From: Rikenellaceae bacterium
Lineage (GTDB): Bacteria > Bacteroidota > Bacteroidia > Bacteroidales > Rikenellaceae
Direction: 5' to 3'
Assembly (NCBI GenBank): GCA_015060015.1
Contig: SUZG01000002.1
Span: forward strand, 1 to 64,000
DNA length: 64,000 bases
The notes beneath the pieces were generated by a model, which ran no database searches, had not been told where the DNA came from, and saw only the letters and a list, made by a program, of their open reading frames with translations. The position numbers and the translations under genes were made by a program. The first letter of the stretch is position 1, and the number at the start of each line of letters is the position of its first letter. This document shows positions 61,414-64,000 of the stretch, piece by piece.

Positions 61414-62874
61414 ATGGATAAGAATTTAGCGGCATTGAAGCCCGCACTTGTTTGGAAACACTTTGCAGAGATTGTGAACATTCCACGCCCGTCGGGCAGC
61501 GAGGATAAGATTCGCCAGTATTTGGTAGATTTTGCCGTAGCAAAGGGCATTGAGCATAAGGTGGATGAGGCCGGCAATGTATATATGCGTAAGGCTGCGA
61601 CACCGGGTTATGAGGATCGCAAGGGTATCGTTATTCAGGCTCATATGGATATGGTGCCACAGAAGAACAACGACAAGGAGTTTGACTTTATCAACGACCC
61701 CATCGAAGCATATATCGATGGCGAGTGGGTAACAGCAAACGGCACAACTCTCGGTGCAGATAACGGTATCGGTATGGCTGCTATTTTGGCCGTTATGGAG
61801 GATGATACAATCGAGCACGGCCCTATCGAGGGTCTTATCACCGCTACCGAAGAGACCGGTATGGATGGTGCTTTCGGCTTGAAGGGCGGTCTTTTGCAGG
61901 GCGACATTTTGTTGAACCTCGACTCGGAGACCGAGGGCGAATTGTATGTAGGTTGTGCCGGCGGTATGGATGCCAATATCACACTACCCTACGATGCTGT
62001 CGCTGCACCTGCCGGCTATAAGGCTTTGGAGCTTTCGGTAAAGGGTTGCAAGGGCGGCCACTCCGGCATTCAGATTGTATGCCAGCGTGCAAATGCCAAC
62101 AAACTCCTGTTCCGTGTATTGCGTGCCTTGGCAGCACAGATGGATGTAAAAATCGCATCTGTTGATGGCGGTGGCCTTCGTAACGCCATCCCTCGTGAAT
62201 CGATTGCTGTTGTTATGGTAAAATCCTCTGATGAGGCCGCAGCAAAGAGCACTGCCGCAGAGTTTGAAAAGATTTTCGTTGCAGAGTACGCAGGTATTGA
62301 GGACTCTATTGCAGTAACTGTTACAGATGCAGCCACTCCGGCAACAGTCATTCCCGACGGCGTAGCACAGCGTCTTATGGCTGCCGTTACAGCTTGCCCC
62401 GATGGCGTAGAGAAGATGTCAATGGCGATGGAGGGTCTGGTGCAGACTTCAAACAACTTCGCACGCGTCGTATCTGACGGCAAGTGCGTGAAGATGCAGA
62501 CGCTGATGCGTTCATCTGTTCGTTCCGAGAAGGAGGCCTTGGGTGACGCTATCAAAGCGGTATTTGAGTTGGCAGGTGCCGATGTAGAGCTCTCTGGCAG
62601 CTACGATGGCTGGAATCCTAATATGGAGTCGCCCATCTTGAAGGCTATGCTGGCATCTTACGAGGCTCTTTATGGCAAGAAGCCCGCCGTTACGGCTATC
62701 CACGCCGGTTTGGAGTGTGGTATCATCGGCTCGAACTATCCCGGCCTTGATATGATATCATTCGGCCCGACTATCTGCTACCCCCACTCACCCGACGAGA
62801 AGGTTGAGATTGCATCGGTTGAGAAGTTCTACGACTTCCTGCTCCACACATTGAAGAATGCCCCTAAAAAGTAG
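61414..62874 (+). CDS. pepD: Aminoacyl-histidine dipeptidase (M20, PepD-type)
   Basis: VWKHFAEIVNIPRPSGSEDKIRQYL, QAHMDMVPQKN, GADNGIGMAA, ATEETGMDGAFGL. Confidence 0.95.
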   Translation: MDKNLAALKPALVWKHFAEIVNIPRPSGSEDKIRQYLVDFAVAKGIEHKVDEAGNVYMRKAATPGYEDRKGIVIQAHMDMVPQKNNDKEFDFINDPIEAYIDGEWVTANGTTLGADNGIGMAAILAVMEDDTIEHGPIEGLITATEETGMDGAFGLKGGLLQGDILLNLDSETEGELYVGCAGGMDANITLPYDAVAAPAGYKALELSVKGCKGGHSGIQIVCQRANANKLLFRVLRALAAQMDVKIASVDGGGLRNAIPRESIAVVMVKSSDEAAAKSTAAEFEKIFVAEYAGIEDSIAVTVTDAATPATVIPDGVAQRLMAAVTACPDGVEKMSMAMEGLVQTSNNFARVVSDGKCVKMQTLMRSSVRSEKEALGDAIKAVFELAGADVELSGSYDGWNPNMESPILKAMLASYEALYGKKPAVTAIHAGLECGIIGSNYPGLDMISFGPTICYPHSPDEKVEIASVEKFYDFLLHTLKNAPKK

Positions 62875-63853
62875 TATCGTGCAGCAAAATGTAGATATAT
62901 CTGAAAAGTGGTTTGTCATCGTAAATCCCGTGGCCGGATTTGGCCGCGGATTGGAGGACCTGCCACTCATAACCAAACTTATACGCGACAACGACATTCC
63001 TTACGAGTTGGTCTTTTCGCAACATAAGCATCACGTTACGGAGCTGACCGTATCGGCCATAAATGAGGGCTATCGTCATATTATGGTCATCGGCGGCGAC
63101 GGCACGATGCACGAGGTTGTGAACGGACTCTTCATTCAGCAGGCGGTCCCATCAAATGAGGTTACAATGGCTGTTGTACCTGTGGGTACGGGTAACGACT
63201 GGATAAGAATGTACGGCATACCACGCAAATATTCGGAGGTTATTCGTGCCATACGCGACGGATACACCTTCTTGCAGGATGTGGGCGAGGTACATTACGA
63301 GGAGTCTCACTATCAGCAGGTGCGTTATATGGCAAATGTTGCGGGTGTCGGCTTCGACCCCTCGGTGACGAAGATTTACGAGCACGACAAGGCCAAGGGA
63401 CGCAGAGGCAAGCACCTTTACGCCCTGGGGTGTCTGCGTAGTTATCTGAAATATCGTTCTACGGGCGTGAAGATTTGGATAGACGGAGAGCTTGTTCACA
63501 AGAATCTTCTGTTCAGTGCCGCTGTGGGTATATGTAAGTTCAACGGCGGAGGCGTACAACAGTTGCCCGAGGCGGTGGCCGATGATGGTCTGTTCGACAT
63601 CACACTTATACGCCCATTCCACTGGTGGAACTTACTTTTCCGTATAAACCGATTGTTCAACGGCGATATTTACAGTATCGGCCACGTTCATCACCGTAAA
63701 GGAAGCCACATACGCATAGAGTCCACGCCCGACATTATGGTTGAGGTCGATGGCGAGTTGCTCGGTGGCACGCCTCTAGAGTTCAAGATACACCATCGTG
63801 CGGTGCGTGTCATCGTAACGAAGGAGTTTCTGGAACAACCCGTGATGGGATAA
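62858..63853 (+). CDS. Diacylglycerol kinase family lipid kinase
   Basis: VIVNPVAGFGRGLEDLPLI, VIGGDGTMHEVVNGLF, VPVGTGNDWIRM. Confidence 0.92.
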   Translation: MPLKSSIVQQNVDISEKWFVIVNPVAGFGRGLEDLPLITKLIRDNDIPYELVFSQHKHHVTELTVSAINEGYRHIMVIGGDGTMHEVVNGLFIQQAVPSNEVTMAVVPVGTGNDWIRMYGIPRKYSEVIRAIRDGYTFLQDVGEVHYEESHYQQVRYMANVAGVGFDPSVTKIYEHDKAKGRRGKHLYALGCLRSYLKYRSTGVKIWIDGELVHKNLLFSAAVGICKFNGGGVQQLPEAVADDGLFDITLIRPFHWWNLLFRINRLFNGDIYSIGHVHHRKGSHIRIESTPDIMVEVDGELLGGTPLEFKIHHRAVRVIVTKEFLEQPVMG

Positions 63854-63854
63854 T

Positions 63855-63896
63855 AAAGTAAGGGTGACTAAAACGATTTTTAGTCACCCTTGCTTT
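63855..63896. terminator. Bidirectional terminator aaagtaagggtgactaaaa-cga-tttttagtcacccttgcttt
   Basis: Long stem with A/T tracts. Confidence 0.85.
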
Positions 63897-63921
63897 ATTC
63901 AGTCACTTTCTCTATTATATA

Positions 63922-64000
63922 TTAATAGGTATGCACACTCACACCCTGTGCCGAGGGCAGGAAGTTGATACCATACCAGCACATCTGCAACAGCAGGAAC
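63922..64000 (-). CDS. C-terminal end of a protein running off the window (..FLLLQMCWYGINFLPSAQGVSVHTY)
   Basis: Open minus-strand frame ending TAA at 63922-63924. Confidence 0.5.
   Translation of the reverse strand, partial: FLLLQMCWYGINFLPSAQGVSVHTY

Overview
This 64 kb window is ordinary Bacteroidales chromosome (promoter style TTTG-N~20-TAnnTTTG; gene content resembles Rikenellaceae/Alistipes, which is inference). It is mostly housekeeping: blaI/M56, lgt, ruvB, aroB, typA, rpiB, rpe, ABC-F, rlmB, potABCD, tmk, sufBCDS, prs, engB, der, phoH, pepD. It also carries three tRNAs (Arg-CCG, Ser-GCT, Ala-GGC), one tmRNA, and a ~15 kb SusC/SusD locus with LRR lipoproteins and an S8 peptidase. The strongest unexplained signal lies downstream of the structured RNA genes. 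The regions 3' of tRNA-Ser, tRNA-Ala and tmRNA each carry a displaced copy of the RNA gene's own 3' end, plus local duplications and palindromes. Two of these loci, about 16 kb apart, share a 41-nt linker (38/41 identical) that joins the tRNA-tail copy at the same T-arm position (..GGCC|AATCC..). This looks like a small mobile or recombination-derived element that targets the 3' ends of tRNA-like genes. A second signal is a 24-bp imperfect inverted repeat (21/24) flanking a single lipoprotein gene inside the SusCD locus, a candidate invertible cassette. No CRISPR array, transposase, integrase or prophage was seen. All product calls come from reading translations without database searches.
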